This document shows positions 15,419-23,155 of a DNA stretch of 64,000 nucleotides, piece after piece. This stretch comes from Deltaproteobacteria bacterium (lineage in GTDB: Bacteria > Desulfobacterota > GWC2-55-46). Numbering within the stretch: the first letter of the stretch is position 1; each line of letters opens with the position of its first letter. Both the position numbers and the translations under genes were made by a program. The stretch spans positions 62,001 to 126,000 of the forward strand of contig JACRCL010000016.1 in the NCBI GenBank assembly GCA_016219015.1, read 5' to 3'. The notes beneath the pieces were generated by a model, which worked only from the letters and a program-made list of their open reading frames with translations, was not told the DNA's origin and did no database searches.

Positions 15419-16734
15419 TGAGAAGGCTTTTTTCAAGCTCGTATTTCCACTTCTACGCGGCCCTCGCCATAGGGCTCCTCGTGATAGCCGCGTACTCCAA
15501 CACTTTCCATTCAAGCTTCCAATTCGACGACCAGCCGCAGATAATCCAGAACGGCCTTATAAGGTCCCTGAGCACGGGGATGTTGAAACAGACGAGGGGG
15601 GTCACCTACCTGAGCTTCGCGGTGAATTACGCGCTCGGCGGGCTCGACGTCACCGGCTACCACGTGGTCAATCTCTCCATACACATAATAAACTCCCTCC
15701 TCGCGTACTGGCTCCTGCTCTCCACGTTCAAGCTCCTGGACAAGGACGACGCCTGGGCGCGGAGGATCGCCTTTTTTTCGGCCCTGATATTCGCACTCCA
15801 CCCCATACAGACACAGGCCGTTACCTACATAATCCAGCGTATGGAGTCGCTCTCGAGCCTTTTTTACATCGCGGCCCTGCTCTTTTTCGCCAGGGCCGCC
15901 GTTTCAGACAGCGGACCCAAAAGGCTCATCCTCTACGGCCTGGTGGGCCTTTCATACCTTCTGGGCTTTTACTCGAAAGAGACTACCTTCACGGTCCCGG
16001 CAGTGGTATTGCTCTACGATTTCTTTTTCGTAAGCAAGGGAAGCGTTAAAGGGCTTGCCAGCAGGTGGCCGCTTTACGCAATCCTGGCCGCGCTTTTCGT
16101 CTTCTTTACGATGAATACCGTTATGCCGCTCGGAGGGTTCGGCGACGTTAGCAAGGAATCGACGGTGGCCGAGACGATTTCTCCCAGGCCGGACGCCTCT
16201 GTCCCCGTAGCGCTGCCCAAAGAGGAATCGGCAGGCTTTAAAGTGACTTACATAAGCCCGAAGGAATACCTTCTGACCCAGTTCAACGTTGTAGTCTATT
16301 ACCTGACGCTCCTGGCCGTCCCGTTGAACCAGAACCTCGATTACGACTTCCCGAGGGCCACTGGGCTATTCCAGGCGCCGGTAGCGCGTAAGGGCGCCGC
16401 CCTCAATATCCCGATGCTCCCGCCCATAGCCTCCCTTTTTATCATCCTTTTTATTATCGGCCTGGGGATATACCTTTACTTCAAGTCAATGAAAGAGGCG
16501 GGGGAGAGGGGAGGGGCTGAAAAGAGGCTTATCTCCTTTTTTATCCTGTGGTTTTTCATAATACTTTCGCCTACTTCGAGCTTTATACCGATTATAGACG
16601 TGATCTACGAGCACAGGCTTTATCTTCCCTCGCTCGGATTTTTTACAGTATTCGTAATCCTGGCCGATATGTTTTTAAAGGCTGTCTTTCGCCCAAAGAG
16701 TGCGTCTAATAATCCTTTAATCTCCGGCGAATAA
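15418..16734 (+). CDS. Polytopic GT-C-type glycosyltransferase (TMTC/DUF1736-like)
   Basis: 438 residues with about ten transmembrane helices. The first loop carries FQFDDQPQIIQNG near residue 38; the paired acidic residues are the GT-C metal/acceptor motif. ALHPIQTQAVTYIIQRMESLSSLFY near 125 and FYSKETTFTVPAV near 183 are hallmark blocks of the O-mannosyltransferase-like TMTC group. Unlike most family members it has no C-terminal TPR array, ending soon after the last helix. It starts with GTG, overlapping the DUF2304 stop by one base. It presumably transfers a lipid-linked sugar to a protein or glycan on the outer face of the inner membrane. Confidence 0.82.
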   Translation: MRRLFSSSYFHFYAALAIGLLVIAAYSNTFHSSFQFDDQPQIIQNGLIRSLSTGMLKQTRGVTYLSFAVNYALGGLDVTGYHVVNLSIHIINSLLAYWLLLSTFKLLDKDDAWARRIAFFSALIFALHPIQTQAVTYIIQRMESLSSLFYIAALLFFARAAVSDSGPKRLILYGLVGLSYLLGFYSKETTFTVPAVVLLYDFFFVSKGSVKGLASRWPLYAILAALFVFFTMNTVMPLGGFGDVSKESTVAETISPRPDASVPVALPKEESAGFKVTYISPKEYLLTQFNVVVYYLTLLAVPLNQNLDYDFPRATGLFQAPVARKGAALNIPMLPPIASLFIILFIIGLGIYLYFKSMKEAGERGGAEKRLISFFILWFFIILSPTSSFIPIIDVIYEHRLYLPSLGFFTVFVILADMFLKAVFRPKSASNNPLISGE

Positions 16735-16811
16735 AATAACCCTGACGAGACGGGGAAAATGGATAACGGGGCAACTGGTTTTCCGTTCAAATTCAGCCCC
16801 TTAAAAATATA

Positions 16812-16840
16812 TTGACTACATGCATTTAATATATTATCCT
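16812..16840 (+). promoter_or_regulatory. Candidate promoter of the ANTAR regulator gene
   Basis: TTGACT at 16812-16817, a 17-bp spacer and TATCCT at 16835-16840, about 15-20 bases before the proposed start codon. The short leader agrees with a dedicated promoter. Confidence 0.5.
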
Positions 16841-16854
16841 TACCAGAAATAGTC

Positions 16855-17472
16855 ATGAGGGCTATACCTGTCATGAAGGCATCGTTGACACAGAAGCCGA
16901 ACAATAAAGTACTGATCGCGGAAGACAATTCCAAGACAAGGCTCTTCTTAAAAAACCAGCTTGAGCTTTTGGGCTATGAGGTGATCGCGGCGGTATCGAA
17001 CGGGCAGGCGGCCGTGGACGCCGCGGCTGAGCTGGGCCCGAACCTCGTGATAATGGACATAAAGATGCCGGAGATGGACGGCATCGACGCCGCGAGGGTC
17101 ATTAGCGACAAAGGGCCCGTCCCCATAATACTCATAACCGGCCTTTCCTCTGATGAGATGGCCTTGAAGGCCATAGAGGCCGGGGTATTCGCCTACCTGG
17201 TCAAGCCCGTCACTAAAAAGCAGCTCGAGCCCGCCATAAAGCTCGCCCTTGCAAGGTACGAGGAGTTCAAGAGTCTCAAGGTGGAGGTCAATGACCTCAA
17301 GGACGCCATCGAGACCAGGAAGCTCGTCGAGCGCGCAAAGGGCATCCTCATGAAGCGGTGCAACATCTCCGAGGAAGACGCCTTCAAGCTCCTCCAGACC
17401 CACTCCCAGAAAGAGAACAAGAAGATGCGCGAGATTGCGGATACGATAATCTCCGCGAGCAAGCTCATCTGA
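16855..17472 (+). CDS. Response regulator with ANTAR RNA-binding output domain
   Basis: 205 residues. Receiver domain about 17-135 with acidic pocket E23/D24, phospho-acceptor D68 in VIMDIKMPEMDG, and conserved lysine in YLVKPV near 121. A coiled-coil linker follows, then an ANTAR domain (about 148-205) with KLVERAKGILMKRCNISEEDAFKLL. ANTAR proteins bind paired hexanucleotide stem-loops in nascent RNA and prevent termination, often in nitrogen assimilation. No histidine kinase is adjacent. A second ATG at 16873 is a possible start. It lies directly upstream of the TPP-riboswitch operon but has no demonstrable link to it. Confidence 0.93.
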   Translation: MRAIPVMKASLTQKPNNKVLIAEDNSKTRLFLKNQLELLGYEVIAAVSNGQAAVDAAAELGPNLVIMDIKMPEMDGIDAARVISDKGPVPIILITGLSSDEMALKAIEAGVFAYLVKPVTKKQLEPAIKLALARYEEFKSLKVEVNDLKDAIETRKLVERAKGILMKRCNISEEDAFKLLQTHSQKENKKMREIADTIISASKLI

Positions 17473-17564
17473 AACGACCCGATCAAAGGCTTTAAAGAAC
17501 CGTCTATCCCCCCTTCATCTATTCGTCCGCCGTTTTCTCTATTCCGGGAATCCGCCTAAAACCC

Positions 17565-17593
17565 TTGACTACGGCACTTCAGGCTGGTATTGT
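17565..17593 (+). promoter_or_regulatory. Promoter of the thiamine operon
   Basis: TTGACT at 17565-17570 and TATTGT at 17588-17593 with a 17-bp spacer. The expected start near 17600 places the TPP aptamer at the very 5' end of the transcript. Confidence 0.6.
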
Positions 17594-17602
17594 TATACCA
17601 TT

Positions 17603-17695
17603 AGCGCTAGGGGAGTCCGCAGGGACTGAGAGTTCTCGGTAACGAGAAGACCCTAACGACCTGATCTGGGTAATGCCAGCGTAGGGAAGCGTCTG
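17603..17695 (+). promoter_or_regulatory. TPP riboswitch (THI element)
   Basis: All THI-box landmarks appear in order: CTAGGGGAG, CTGAGA, GACCCT, ACCTGATCTGGGTAATGCC and the closing GCGTAGGGAAGC. This aptamer binds thiamine pyrophosphate. An intrinsic terminator 37 bp downstream suggests control by premature transcription termination. The regulated genes are those at 17833-23040. Confidence 0.96.
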
Positions 17696-17731
17696 AAATA
17701 AAATTTTTTCAAACTCTCCCATGCTATTTCA

Positions 17732-17757
17732 GCCGCCCCGGTCAGGGCGGCTTTTTT
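17732..17757 (+). terminator. Riboswitch-controlled intrinsic terminator
   Basis: GCCGCCC(CGGTCA)GGGCGGC stem-loop (17732-17751) followed by six T residues. It lies between the TPP aptamer and the first thiamine gene, as expected for an attenuation platform. Confidence 0.88.
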
Positions 17758-17762
17758 ATTTA

Positions 17763-17822
17763 GCAGGCTGTTGAAAAACAGTCTGCTAAAGCAATCCATG
17801 GATGGACTTTTTCAACATCCTA
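17763..17822 (+). repeat. Repeat family C, short copy between riboswitch and first thi gene
   Basis: CAGGCTGTTGAAAAA at the left end pairs with TTTTTCAACATCC at the right end; the centre is mostly deleted. It relates to the roughly 120-bp elements at 21630-21752 and 63281-63396. It ends about 11 bp before the ATG at 17833, so the ribosome-binding region of that gene derives from or abuts the element. Confidence 0.8.
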
Positions 17823-17832
17823 TTGGACTAAA

Positions 17833-19182
17833 ATGGTCGTAGACACTCGAATAATAGAATCCCTCCTCCAGGGGCCTCAACCCTCCGCCGGGAAAGTAGC
17901 GCGGATACTCGAAAAGGCCGGAGCGTGCAAGGGGCTCGGCATAGAGGACTCCGCGGCCCTCATCACCATCGAGGCCCCCGATATACTGAACGCCGTCTTT
18001 AAAAAGGCCGGAGAGGTGAAGGAGCGCGTATTCGGCAAGAGGGTCGTCCTCTTCGCGCCCCTGTACCTTTCCAACCACTGCACCAACGGCTGCGTCTACT
18101 GCGGGTTCAGGAGCGCCAACAGGGAATTCCCCCGTAAGGCGCTTGATGTGCCCCAGACAATAAAAGAAGCGCGTTCGCTCGAGGAGATGGGCTTTAAAAG
18201 GGTCCTGCTGGTAACGGGCGAGGACCCCCGCTACGGGCTCGATTATATAATCTCGTGCGTAAGGGCTATATACGAAAATACCGGGATAAGGATAGTCCAT
18301 GTGAACGCCCCCCCGATGGACACGGAGTCGCTGAAGGCGTTGAAAGGTTCCGGCGCCGGGGTCTACCAGGCGTTCCAGGAGACGTACCACAGGCCGACCT
18401 ACGAGAAGATGCACCCGTGGGGCATGAAAAAGGACTATGACTTCCGTATCGAGGTGATGGACAGGGCAATGTCCGCCGGGTTCGGCGACGTCGGCATAGG
18501 CCCGCTTTTGGGGTTGTACGACTACAGGTTCGACAGCCTCTCGGCCATAGCCCACTCGCGCCACCTCTACGACGAGTTCGGCGCTCACGCGCATACGATA
18601 TCAATACCGAGGCTCCGTCCGGCGCAGGCCGGGTTGAGCGAGGTCCCTTGCCCCGTGTCCGACGAGGAGCTTAAAAAGATAGTCGCTGTCTTGCGCTTGA
18701 GCGTCCCTTCGGCAGGCGTTGTCGTATCCACGAGGGAAGGGGCATCTTTAAGGAACAGGCTCATGCACGTTGGCGCGACTCAGTTGAGCGCGGCGTCCCG
18801 CACGAACCCCGGCGGCTATACCGAAGGCGAGGGCCTCGAACAGTTCTCCACGAATGACAAGAGGTCTTTGCCCGAGGTCATAAGGTCGGTCATAGACGAG
18901 GGGTACCTGCCGAGCCTTTGCACGACCTGCTACAGGGTGGGCAGGGTCGGCCATGAGTTCACGGAAAAGACGATAGCCGGGGAGATGGGCAGGCTCTGCC
19001 AGGCTAACGCCATATTGACCCTGAAGGAGTACCTCCTCGACCACATCAAGAACGGCTCGAGGGAGGCGGTGGAGAGGTCTTTGGAGGAGGGGCTTAAGGA
19101 AGTCAAAGACCAGGCGCTTAAAGACGCGCTCATAAGAAAGTTAAAAGAACTTGAAGAAGGCGGGAGGGACCTCTTTTTTTAA
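17833..19182 (+). CDS. HydG-type radical SAM tyrosine lyase in the thiamine operon (functional ThiH candidate)
   Basis: 449 residues. The radical SAM CX3CX2C motif is C83-C87-C90 in SNHCTNGCVYCGF. Downstream blocks IRIVHVNAPPM, QETYHRPTYEKMHP, DVGIGPLLGLYDYRF and SAASRTNPGGY are those of HydG. The C-terminus carries C363, C366 and C389, exactly the CX2CX22C pattern that binds the second, auxiliary cluster of HydG; E. coli ThiH (about 377 residues) lacks this tail. Both enzymes cleave tyrosine to dehydroglycine and p-cresol; HydG goes on to make CO and cyanide for [FeFe]-hydrogenase. Position first in a TPP-riboswitch operon with thiS and thiG argues that this one supplies dehydroglycine for thiazole synthesis. 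No hydE, hydF or hydrogenase is in the window. Confidence 0.9.
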   Translation: MVVDTRIIESLLQGPQPSAGKVARILEKAGACKGLGIEDSAALITIEAPDILNAVFKKAGEVKERVFGKRVVLFAPLYLSNHCTNGCVYCGFRSANREFPRKALDVPQTIKEARSLEEMGFKRVLLVTGEDPRYGLDYIISCVRAIYENTGIRIVHVNAPPMDTESLKALKGSGAGVYQAFQETYHRPTYEKMHPWGMKKDYDFRIEVMDRAMSAGFGDVGIGPLLGLYDYRFDSLSAIAHSRHLYDEFGAHAHTISIPRLRPAQAGLSEVPCPVSDEELKKIVAVLRLSVPSAGVVVSTREGASLRNRLMHVGATQLSAASRTNPGGYTEGEGLEQFSTNDKRSLPEVIRSVIDEGYLPSLCTTCYRVGRVGHEFTEKTIAGEMGRLCQANAILTLKEYLLDHIKNGSREAVERSLEEGLKEVKDQALKDALIRKLKELEEGGRDLFF

Positions 19183-19183
19183 A

Positions 19184-19384
19184 ATGATAATACGCGTAAA
19201 CGGAGAAGAAAAATACTTCAAGGACGGCTTCACCATAGAAGACGTCCTGAACGAGCTTAAGATAAAGCCCGAGGGCATGGCAGTAGACCTCAACAGGGGG
19301 ATAATCCCCAAGAGGCTCTACAATAACACGATGCTCAAGGACGGGGACACCGTGGAGATAGTGAAGATGACCGGCGGCGGGTAG
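19184..19384 (+). CDS. thiS: Sulfur carrier protein ThiS
   Basis: 66 residues when started at MIIRVNGEE, one base after the upstream stop codon. It has the beta-grasp ubiquitin-like fold and ends in the required Gly-Gly (MTGGG), which becomes a thiocarboxylate that donates sulfur to ThiG. Upstream in-frame codons overlap the preceding gene and are not part of the fold. The activating enzyme ThiF is not in this operon and must be encoded elsewhere. Confidence 0.94.
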   Translation: MIIRVNGEEKYFKDGFTIEDVLNELKIKPEGMAVDLNRGIIPKRLYNNTMLKDGDTVEIVKMTGGG

Positions 19385-19417
19385 GCAGCCGGTAGATGAA
19401 CAAAGGAGAATATTTTT

Positions 19418-20188
19418 ATGTCAGACGCATTGAAGATAGGTAAAAGGGTTTTCAGGTCCCGCCTGATGGTAGGCACCGGCAAGTACCCCACTAATGAAGT
19501 CATGAAAAAGGCGCTCGAGGCGTCCGGGGCCGAGGTCGTGACAGTTGCCGTAAGGCGCGTAAACCTTGACCGCACGGGTGAATCGCTCCTCGACCATATA
19601 GACCTGAAGAGATACACTCTGCTGCCGAATACCGCCGGCTGCTACACGGCGGAGGACGCGATAAGGACAGCCCGGCTCGCGAGGGAGGCCCTCGAAACCG
19701 AGCTCGTCAAGCTCGAGGTCCTGGGCGATGAAAAGACTCTCTTCCCGGACAACGAGGCGCTCCTGCAGGCGGTGAAGGTCCTCGTCAAAGAGGGTTTCAC
19801 GATACTCCCTTACACCAACGACGACCCGATAATGGCTAAGAAGCTCGAAGACGCCGGGTGCGCGGCTGTTATGCCCCTGGCGGCCCCTATCGGCTCCGGG
19901 CTCGGCATAAGGAACCCGCATAACATCAGGATAATACTCGAGACGATTAAGGTGCCGGTGATCGTGGACGCGGGCGTGGGCACGGCCTCTGACGCGGCCA
20001 TAGCCATGGAGCTCGGCTGCCACGGGATACTCATGAATACCGGGATAGCCGGGGCAAAGGACCCGGTATCGATGGCAAGGGCCATGAACCTCGCGGTGGA
20101 GGCCGGGAGGCTCGCGTACCTTGCCGGCAGGATTCCTAAAAAGCTCTACGCCACGGCGTCAAGCCCGATTACCGGGCTTATAGGATAA
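19418..20188 (+). CDS. thiG: Thiazole synthase
   Basis: 256 residues, typical ThiG length, a TIM barrel. It condenses 1-deoxyxylulose-5-phosphate, dehydroglycine and ThiS-thiocarboxylate into the thiazole phosphate. Characteristic segments are [13 protein letters not shown] near 11, TVAVRRVN near 43, [13 protein letters not shown] near 68 and [21 protein letters not shown] near 178. CAAGGAGA-type ribosome-binding sequence precedes the ATG. It follows thiS by 33 bp in the riboswitch operon. Confidence 0.97.
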   Translation: MSDALKIGKRVFRSRLMVGTGKYPTNEVMKKALEASGAEVVTVAVRRVNLDRTGESLLDHIDLKRYTLLPNTAGCYTAEDAIRTARLAREALETELVKLEVLGDEKTLFPDNEALLQAVKVLVKEGFTILPYTNDDPIMAKKLEDAGCAAVMPLAAPIGSGLGIRNPHNIRIILETIKVPVIVDAGVGTASDAAIAMELGCHGILMNTGIAGAKDPVSMARAMNLAVEAGRLAYLAGRIPKKLYATASSPITGLIG

Positions 20189-20216
20189 CGGCTCAGCAAC
20201 CTGCAGGAGAATATAA

Positions 20217-20999
20217 TTGCACCCGATACTCTTCAAATGGGGCCCGATAGAGATAAGGTTCTACGGGCTCATGTATGTGATAGCCATCCTTACGGGGAGC
20301 TATCTCATCAAAAGCGAGGTGAAGAGGAAGGGTATCCGCATGACGGATGACGACGTGATGAACTTCATCATCTGGACGGTGATAGGCGGCGTTGTCGCGG
20401 CGAGGGCCTATTACGTGGTATTCAACCTCGGCTATTACCTCGCCAACCCGGTTGAGATACCCGCGGTATGGCACGGCGGGCTCGCGATACACGGGGGAAT
20501 GATAGGCGGGCTGCTTGTAGCCTGGTTCTACCTTAAAAGGCGGGATGTGAAATTCTGGAGGATGGCCGACGCCGTGGCGCCGGCCATAATACTCGGGCAG
20601 GCCTTCGGCAGGTTCGGCAACTTCATGAACGGGGACGCCCACGGCAGGCCCACGGACATGCCCTGGGGCATAGTCTTTCCCCCGGGGTCGATCGCCGGGG
20701 CCGAGTTCCCCAATACGCCCCTCCACCCGACAATGCTCTATGAGCTGACGATAAACTTCCTGATATTCTGCCTTCTCTGGTTCGGGCTGAGGAAAAAAGA
20801 GCACAAAGACGGCTTCATATTCGCTTCCTATATCGCGCTCTATTCGACCGGCAGGTTCATCGTAGAAGGGTTCAGGGCTGACAGCCTCATGCTCGGCCCA
20901 ATACGGGTAGCCCAGCTTGTAAGCGTTACCATAGCCATCGTAGCCGCGGCCTTTATAATAAACAAAAGGCTCTGGGTCCCTCCGGCTAAAAGGGCATAG
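20217..20999 (+). CDS. lgt: Prolipoprotein diacylglyceryl transferase
   Basis: 260 residues, seven predicted transmembrane helices. It transfers diacylglycerol from phosphatidylglycerol to the lipobox cysteine of prolipoproteins in the inner membrane. Family blocks are IRFYGLMYV near 12, AVWHGGLAIHGGMIGG near 83 with the essential HGG, and the Lgt signature GRFGNFMNGDAHGR near 125. Translation probably starts at the TTG at 20217, preceded by AGGAGA 10 bases upstream. Its place between thiG and thiE, 28 bp and 5 bp from its neighbours, puts a lipoprotein-maturation gene under the TPP riboswitch. Confidence 0.95.
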   Translation: MHPILFKWGPIEIRFYGLMYVIAILTGSYLIKSEVKRKGIRMTDDDVMNFIIWTVIGGVVAARAYYVVFNLGYYLANPVEIPAVWHGGLAIHGGMIGGLLVAWFYLKRRDVKFWRMADAVAPAIILGQAFGRFGNFMNGDAHGRPTDMPWGIVFPPGSIAGAEFPNTPLHPTMLYELTINFLIFCLLWFGLRKKEHKDGFIFASYIALYSTGRFIVEGFRADSLMLGPIRVAQLVSVTIAIVAAAFIINKRLWVPPAKRA

Positions 21000-21004
21000 T
21001 AAAG

Positions 21005-21622
21005 ATGCCGGTCTATCTCGTGACAGACAGAAGGCTTGTCGATGATATCGTAATGGCCGTTGAAAGCGCGCTGGAGGGCGGGGTCAGGCTCGTCCAACTG
21101 AGGGAGAAGGACCTGAGCGCCAAAGAGATACTAACGCTCGCTAAAAGGCTCAGGGCAAAGACAGCGGAGTCCGGGGCCAGGCTCTTCATAAACGACAGGG
21201 TCGATATAGCGCTACTATCCGGCGCTGACGGCGTACACCTCGGGCAAAATAGTTTTTCACCGGTTGACGCGCGTAAGGCCCTTGGAAAGAAGATGCTCAT
21301 TGGAGTGTCGGCCCATTCGATTAAAGAGGCTGAGGCGGCGGAGCAGCAGGGGGCCGACTTTGTCACCTTCGGCCCGGTATTCCATACGGCCTCCAAGGCC
21401 CGTTACGGAGAGCCTGTGGGCACAGGCCTTTTGAAAGAGGCGTGCGGCAGGCTCAATATACCCGTATACGCCATCGGCGGGATAAAAAGGGAGAATATGA
21501 AAGACGCCGTTGCCGCCGGGGCCGGAGGCGTCGCGGTCATATCCTCTATACTCGGCAGCAGGGATATAAGAAAAAGCGCGGAGCAGCTTGTCAAAGAGTT
21601 CGAGCGTTTGAGAGCTGTCTAA
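21005..21622 (+). CDS. thiE: Thiamine-phosphate synthase
   Basis: 205 residues, TIM barrel. It joins HMP-pyrophosphate and thiazole phosphate to give thiamine phosphate. Visible motifs are LVQLREKDLSAKE near 31, FINDRVDIALLSGADGVHLGQ near 63, the phosphate-binding VSAHSIKEA near 102, TFGPVFHTASK near 121 and AIGGIKRENM near 158. It begins 5 bp after lgt and is surely co-transcribed. ThiD, which makes its substrate, is not in the window. Confidence 0.95.
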   Translation: MPVYLVTDRRLVDDIVMAVESALEGGVRLVQLREKDLSAKEILTLAKRLRAKTAESGARLFINDRVDIALLSGADGVHLGQNSFSPVDARKALGKKMLIGVSAHSIKEAEAAEQQGADFVTFGPVFHTASKARYGEPVGTGLLKEACGRLNIPVYAIGGIKRENMKDAVAAGAGGVAVISSILGSRDIRKSAEQLVKEFERLRAV

Positions 21623-21629
21623 CAGAACT

Positions 21630-21752
21630 CAGGCTGCTCAAAAAGCTCCAGATGCGAGGCGTCAAGAAGCGAGGAATGAGACGTACTTTTTTCGTACGTC
21701 GCAATTACGAGCTTTGATGCCAACGAAGCAGATGGATTTTTTGAGCAGCCTG
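21630..21752 (+). repeat. Repeat family C, full-length copy (about 123 bp)
   Basis: Ends CAGGCTGCTCAAAAA and TTTTTTGAGCAGCCTG form terminal inverted repeats. A nested hairpin ACGTACTTTTTTCGTACGT lies near the centre. The other full copy, in opposite orientation, is at 63281-63396. It lies between thiE and thiC, 13 bp before the thiC start. Confidence 0.88.
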
Positions 21753-21765
21753 AAATGGAGAGATT

Positions 21766-23040
21766 ATGACCCAGCTTGAATCAGCCCGCAAGGGCATGAT
21801 CACGGAAGAGATGAAAAAGGCCGCGCTCTTCGAGGGCGTTGAGCCAGAGCAGATACGGAAAGGCATCGAGGAGGGGGTTATAATAATAACCAAGAACCTC
21901 CTCCACAGGAAGATCGACGGCCTTGCCGTGGGCAGGGGCCTGAAGACCAAGGTGAACGCGAATATCGGCTCCTCGCAGGACAGGGTAGACGTAAAAGAGG
22001 AGCTTGAAAAGCTAAAAGTAGCGATAGAGGCCGGGGCAGACGCGGTCATGGACCTCTCCACGGGCGGCGACCTGAACGCCATCAGAAAAGCGGTAATGGA
22101 CGCTTCCACCGTGCCCATCGGCACGGTGCCCATCTACCAGGCGGCGTACGACGCGAGGAAGAGGGGGAAGTCTTTCGTTGAGCTTACCTCTGACGAGATA
22201 TTCGCCTCAATCGAGGCCCACGCCGAGGACGGCGTCGACTTCGTGACCGTCCATTGCGGCGTTACGCAGAGGTCGGTGGAGAGGGTAAAAAAGCAGGGCC
22301 GCATCATGGGCATAGTCAGCAGGGGAGGGGCGCTCACCGCAGAATGGATGAGGTTCAACAAGAAGGAGAACCCGCTCTTCGACGAGTTCCCGCGCCTTTT
22401 GAAGATAGCCAAGAGGTACGACCTCGTCCTGAGCCTCGGCGACGGCCTGCGGCCCGGGTGCCTGGCCGACGCTACCGACAGGGGGCAGGTGGAGGAGCTT
22501 ATAATCCTCGGTGAGCTTGCGAAAAGGGCCTTCGACGAGGGCGTGCAGGTCATGATAGAGGGGCCGGGGCACGTGCCCATAGACCAGATAGAGGCGAACA
22601 TTCTCCTTCAAAAAAGGCTCTGCAACGGCGCGCCTTTCTATGTGCTCGGGCCGCTGGTGACGGACGTCGCGCCCGGCTACGACCACATAACCTCTGCCAT
22701 AGGCGGCGCCATAGCCGCCTCGGCCGGAGCGGACTTCCTCTGCTACGTCACCCCGAGCGAGCACCTGAGGCTTCCGACCGTCGAGGACGTTAAAGAGGGC
22801 GTCATAGCCTCACGCATAGCGGCCCATGCAGGAGACATAGCCAAGAAGGCGAAAGGCGCGATGGAGGCTGACATAAGGCTTGCGAAGGCGCGGAAGGCGC
22901 TCGACTGGGACGAGCAGATAAGGCTATCGATAGACCCGAAGAGGGCGCGTTCTTTGAGGGACACCAGCTTGCCCGAGGATTCGGACGTGTGTACGATGTG
23001 CGGGAGCCTATGCGCGATAAAGATTGATGGGCGAACGTAA
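21766..23040 (+). CDS. thiC: Phosphomethylpyrimidine synthase
   Basis: 424 residues. A radical SAM enzyme that rearranges aminoimidazole ribotide into HMP-phosphate. Recognisable segments are DRVDVKEELEKL near 76, VDFVTVHCGVT near 155, SRGGALTAEWM near 184, GDGLRPGC near 225 and EGPGHVPID near 264. The C-terminal CX2CX4C cluster motif in CTMCGSLC (near 412) is intact. The family-C repeat just upstream may carry an internal promoter or simply interrupt the operon; no terminator is seen between thiE and thiC. Confidence 0.97.
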   Translation: MTQLESARKGMITEEMKKAALFEGVEPEQIRKGIEEGVIIITKNLLHRKIDGLAVGRGLKTKVNANIGSSQDRVDVKEELEKLKVAIEAGADAVMDLSTGGDLNAIRKAVMDASTVPIGTVPIYQAAYDARKRGKSFVELTSDEIFASIEAHAEDGVDFVTVHCGVTQRSVERVKKQGRIMGIVSRGGALTAEWMRFNKKENPLFDEFPRLLKIAKRYDLVLSLGDGLRPGCLADATDRGQVEELIILGELAKRAFDEGVQVMIEGPGHVPIDQIEANILLQKRLCNGAPFYVLGPLVTDVAPGYDHITSAIGGAIAASAGADFLCYVTPSEHLRLPTVEDVKEGVIASRIAAHAGDIAKKAKGAMEADIRLAKARKALDWDEQIRLSIDPKRARSLRDTSLPEDSDVCTMCGSLCAIKIDGRT

Positions 23041-23054
23041 TAAATGTCTTTCGC

Positions 23055-23085
23055 CGCGGGTTCAGGTTTGCAACCTGAACCCGCG
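23055..23085. repeat. Perfect 31-bp palindrome (family D)
   Basis: CGCGGGTTCAGGTT and AACCTGAACCCGCG form a 14-bp stem around a 3-base loop. The same core is at 57079-57103, with a half copy at 2442-2470. It lies 15 bp after the thiC stop. Confidence 0.85.
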
Positions 23086-23100
23086 TAAAGATGACAAGAT

Positions 23101-23131
23101 AAAAAAAGGCGGGCCTTCGGCCCGCCCTTTT
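23101..23131. terminator. Bidirectional intrinsic terminator after thiC
   Basis: GGCGGGCC/GGCCCGCC with a 3-base loop (23108-23126), preceded by seven A and followed by CTTTT. It can terminate both the thiamine operon (+) and the GGDEF gene (-). Confidence 0.88.
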
Positions 23132-23155
23132 CCTTTTTTATCGAAGTCTCTTTCC

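Noticed and set aside
17833-19182. Genuine [FeFe]-hydrogenase maturation locus
   Set aside because: No hydE, hydF or hydrogenase gene lies nearby; all neighbours but lgt are thiamine genes under a TPP riboswitch.
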